NCBI GenBank assembly: GCA_006176705.1
Contig: QRFJ01000007.1
Coordinates: 2,825,089-2,889,088 of the forward strand
Length of the DNA stretch: 64,000 bases
Source of the DNA: Cocos nucifera
Taxonomy: Eukaryota; Streptophyta; Magnoliopsida; Arecales; Arecaceae
Reading direction: 5' to 3'
Positions 61,001-64,000 of the stretch are shown in pieces; the stretch's first letter is position 1, and every line of letters begins with the position of its first letter. A program made the position numbers and the translations under genes. Under the pieces are notes generated by a model, which worked only from the letters and a program-made list of their open reading frames with translations, was not told the origin of the DNA and ran no database searches.

Positions 61001-61862
61001 AAGCAGTACGGAGTGAGGATCGAATATAGGTATCAATCCTGCTGCGAGCTACATCAGTTTCTTCTCTCCTCTTACGACGATACTCTTGTGAAATATCTTC
61101 CATTAGTATCTTGGCAGCTGATACTCCTAAAGAAACAATACTTTGCATAGATTCGATATTACTAGGATTGAAGGTATCATGGTAAGCAAGAAGTCTCTTC
61201 TCTGTCCATCCCATTATCGAGCTCAATGTTGAACTCAATATCTTAGAATAAGCTGAATCTTTTGTTGCTTTGGCATCCTTTGCAACTTCAGCTAACTGAG
61301 TATCAGCTGCAAACAGTAAGTCAATGTCTACTTGGCCAGTTGTAACAAAAGAATGAAATAAAGCCCAGGTAAAGCAGAGATTATGATGCATCTGATTTAT
61401 CCCCAGTATAGTCCAAGTCTTCTTTATCAACTCTAGGACCTCATCAATTTCATCAATTATTGATCCTTCCTCGCTGTTATCAAAACAAGCTTCTAGCAGC
61501 ATTTGGTACAGATGGAGATTCAGTGGAAAACCATCTGCCCAATGGCATGTATCTGAAACAGATCCATCAGAAGTTCGGCAAGCAAGGGCCATTACAGCAC
61601 TGCGTAAAACCTGCATTGACTCTGAATTTCTTCCTGTTTCAAGTGGCCTCTCTGAAGCTCCACGTATGATCTGTCTTAGCCGCTGCGCTGCAACATCTGA
61701 TTTCTCTAATGGACGAAAAGGGTGTACAAGTAATCCAGCCTCAAGAATCTTCAAGTTTCTAAGCTGCCAGGCTTCATATTCTTGTTGATCAGAAAAGTCT
61801 GAAACCTTAAACTGCTGCAATAACTCCAGTGGCAAAACCATGGATTCCATGCGTCTCCCAAG
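55083..61862 (-). CDS. PATROL1: PATROL1-like protein (UNC-13/MUN domain), C-terminal 812 aa; 5' end outside window
   Basis: PATROL1 is the plant protein with a MUN domain (DUF810), related to Munc13 tethering factors. In Arabidopsis it promotes delivery of a plasma-membrane proton ATPase during stomatal movement. Visible minus-strand exons: 61862-60993, 60561-60106, 56276-56087 and 56005-55083. All junctions are GT-AG and the frame is open to TGA. Blocks typical of the family: RRMESMVLPLELLQQFK, CHWADGFPLNLHLYQMLLEA, TYIRSSLRTAFAQ, ILKKWHPLAAGVAVATLH, VEDSVDSDDGGKSLI, RLKEWVDRNLQQE, FHDLSHVLWDGLYVG, VLLAGGPSRAF and the end ATRFLKKTYNLPKKL. The full protein is about 1.1 kaa in relatives, so roughly 300 N-terminal residues are missing. 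The first visible exon begins at an acceptor in phase 0, so the gene continues to the right. I cannot tell from this window whether it is intact there. Confidence 0.92.
56277..60105 (-). other. 3.8-kb intron of the PATROL1-like gene
   Basis: The region lies between the exon ending LKEWVDRNLQQE and the exon starting VWNPRAN. The sequence is AT-rich with no recognised transposon. It contains one small exon-like island at 59449-59480 (see findings). Open frames such as 58629-58910 have no recognisable product. Confidence 0.8.
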
Positions 61863-62594
61863 CTGTTATTAAGGAAAAGAAGAAAATGCCACAATCAAAA
61901 CCCAATATATTTTCTCTTTTTCTGTGTGGTGTAAATATATTGAAAAACGACAATTTGTTATAATACTTGCATTGGCGCTCCATGCAAGTAATGCTTTAAA
62001 TACAAAAACCAGATTTGCATGATCCAACGATGATACCCAGAATTGTCATGGCAATTTAGTATTGCATTACCACACCCAGGGATCTTGATATTTCCTAAAA
62101 AAGAAAAAAAAAAGTCTACACAATGGAAGTGGCATTTTATTACAAAGAATTGAAAGAGGTTAAACTTGAGTTATGACAAGAGACCAAACTTGAGTGGAAC
62201 AAACTCAGGATTAGCATCTCAATCTGTAGGCTAATGGAATAACACCCCAATAACACATTATTTTGATGGCAACACTGGACCAAGCTGTAGAAATCTTTAC
62301 TACCATAGCATCACAAGATTCTGTTCGCAGTTCACAAGCCCAATTACCACTCAACTGTAAGCCAGCTGCAAGGCATGTGATATAAATTGAGTTAAGACTC
62401 ACTACACTAATATGACTGATGTGGGGATATACATCAACACTAGGATTTCAAAAGAAATGGAAAATCAGTGATCAACAAGAGATTGGTTTATAGTAAAAAA
62501 TTAGAGGGGGACTCCCGAAAAGGATATGCACTTTGACCACCACAGATAAGATTAATCAAAGCTTACAAATAGTTATTTTTGTCATGGATAAGAA
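61863..62594 (-). other. intron of the PATROL1-like gene between exon start and LINE
   Basis: AT-rich, with an ordinary polypyrimidine tract before the acceptor at 61864-61863. I see no further exon of the PATROL1-like gene here. Confidence 0.6.
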
Positions 62595-64000
62595 CATTAT
62601 TATAACTATAACCATCTAGCCTTTTCCTAACTATTTGGGTCGACTTTATGGATCCTTATTCGCCATGTACACATCTGATGTTATTCCAAGTTTCTTATAT
62701 CCTTCCTCACACCTTCATCTATGTTACCTTAGATCTTCTCCTCCTTTTTTTACCACCTTGAACCCAAACCAAGATACCTCTGCTAACTAAAGACTCCTCA
62801 AATCTTCATTGTATACATACCATTTCGATCGATCTTCCATGACATTATCTTTCAGTTGTGTAACTCCTACAGCTACTCTAATATGTTCATGCTTTAAAAA
62901 TCTTTTCTAAATTTACCACATATCCATCTTAAACATTTCCATTTCTGTTATGCTCAACTTGTTTTCATGTATTTTCTTTATTACCTAGCACTCTGAGCCA
63001 TATAACATGGCACTATGGCGGGCCTTGTAGTTGTTCTATAATTTTTTTTTAGTTTTCCAAATATGTATCTATCACATAATATTCTCGATAAATCTCAACA
63101 CTTCATCAAACCAGCACTGATACATCTCAACACTTCATCAAACCAGCACTAACTCTATTACATGTATCTTTAGTTATCTTCCTTTTTTTTAATATAATAG
63201 ATTCTCAATAAATAGTCACTTTGAAATATCTCTTGATCATCAATCTTAATAGGTCTTCATTTCCATTCTTATTCAATTTATACTCCATATAATCTGTCTC
63301 TATTCTAATAATCTTTAAACCCCTATCCTCTAAAGTTTTACTCCATAAGTTCAATGTAGTATGTAATATAGTTTTCTTTTCACCAATCAACACTACATTG
63401 TCCGCAAATAATATACACCACGGTATATCTTCTTGAATATTAGCAATAAGTTCATCCATAATTAATGCAAAAAACATATGAGCTCAGTACTGATCCTTGA
63501 TGCAAGCCTATAGTAAAATGAAAATACGCTTGTTGGACTGTGGCAACTTCTAAAACTTGTCAATATTCTAGCATAGATATCCTCAGTTATTTTAATCCAC
63601 CATTTATATACACTATTCCTTCTTAAAGCCCATCAAAATCACTATCAGCACAATATCATAAGCTTTTTTTAAGTCAATGAAGACATATGTAGACTTTTCC
63701 TTTTTGTCTATATTTTTCTAGCCATCATGTAAGTAAAAAAATGGCTTTCTTTTTCTATTTTTCAGATATAAATCCAAATTGGTTCTTTGAAATTATTTTT
63801 CTTAATCTTTGTTCAATTACCACCCATAATTTTATATCGTGCCCCATAAGCTTAATTCCTCAATAATTAAAATAATTTTGTACATCATCTTTATTCTTGT
63901 AGATAGATACTACAATAGTTCTTGTCCTATCATATAATATTTTCCTGATTTTCAAGATGTTATTAAATAATATAGTAAGTCAACATAAGCAATATCTCCT
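62595..64000 (-). mobile_element. LINE (RTE-like) 3' portion, decayed, running off the right edge
   Basis: Minus-strand readings give, from right to left, YKNKDDVQNYFNY, a stop, GIKLMGHDIKLW, ISKNQFGFIS, FIDLKKAYDIV, FTIGLHQGSVLSS and FALIMDELIANIQEDIPWCI. These are followed by the catalytic box at 63397-63411. The order and wording match plant RTE-type LINE reverse transcriptase. The catalytic FADD is FADN (second Asp codon to AAT at 63397-63399), and the frame has stops, so it is dead. The end of the RT reading (about 63205) is followed by the element's 3' tail, with TCGACCCAAATAGTTAGG and AAAGGCTAGATG near 62610-62645. The 5' end lies beyond the window. Confidence 0.85.
63083..63146 (-). 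repeat. 30-32-bp tandem duplication in the LINE
   Basis: ATCTCAACACTTCATCAAAC followed by CAGCACT occurs twice in a row (about 63092-63118 and 63124-63150), separated by TGATAC. A recent small duplication in dead sequence. Confidence 0.85.

Overview
The window reads as nuclear DNA of a flowering plant. It has intron-rich genes with GT-AG introns and CT-rich or GC-rich first exons, AT-rich intergenic DNA, and abundant Ty3/gypsy LTR retrotransposons, MITEs, a SINE and a LINE. The protein sequences and the TE families suggest a non-grass monocot, possibly a palm; this is an inference from general resemblance, not a measured match.

Layout. Bases 437-14085 hold one long, decayed Ty3/gypsy retrotransposon (element A, plus strand). 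It has gag, protease, RT, two RNase H-like domains and integrase, in the arrangement known from the Tat lineage. Its 2 kb LTRs are bloated by 45-bp minisatellites. A 2358-bp solo LTR of an unrelated family is inserted in its 5' LTR with a perfect 5-bp target duplication. Bases 14086-16870 are AT-rich repeat and MITE debris.

Bases 17133-27783 encode a complete 18-exon nucleoporin NUP85 gene (718 aa) with a SINE and a MITE in introns. Bases 30883-35532 hold element B, a minus-strand relative of element A. It keeps both LTRs, gag and the post-integrase repeats, but has lost protease, RT, RNase H and nearly all integrase.

Bases 36153-52755 encode a complete 23-exon STT3A-type oligosaccharyltransferase catalytic subunit (787 aa). 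Its large introns hold two related GA/CT-rich foldback elements and a hAT-like element with a second MITE nested in it. Convergent to it, on the minus strand, is the C-terminal 812 aa of a PATROL1-like (UNC-13/MUN-domain) protein. Its 5' exons lie beyond the right edge or are separated by a decayed LINE (62595-64000).

The three host genes act in unrelated housekeeping processes: nuclear pore scaffold, ER N-glycosylation, and vesicle tethering or plasma-membrane delivery. Nothing suggests they form a functional cluster. I found no undescribed biological system. The most interesting signals are the tandem arrays inside the related LTR elements, the deletion derivative B, and the nested intronic transposons.
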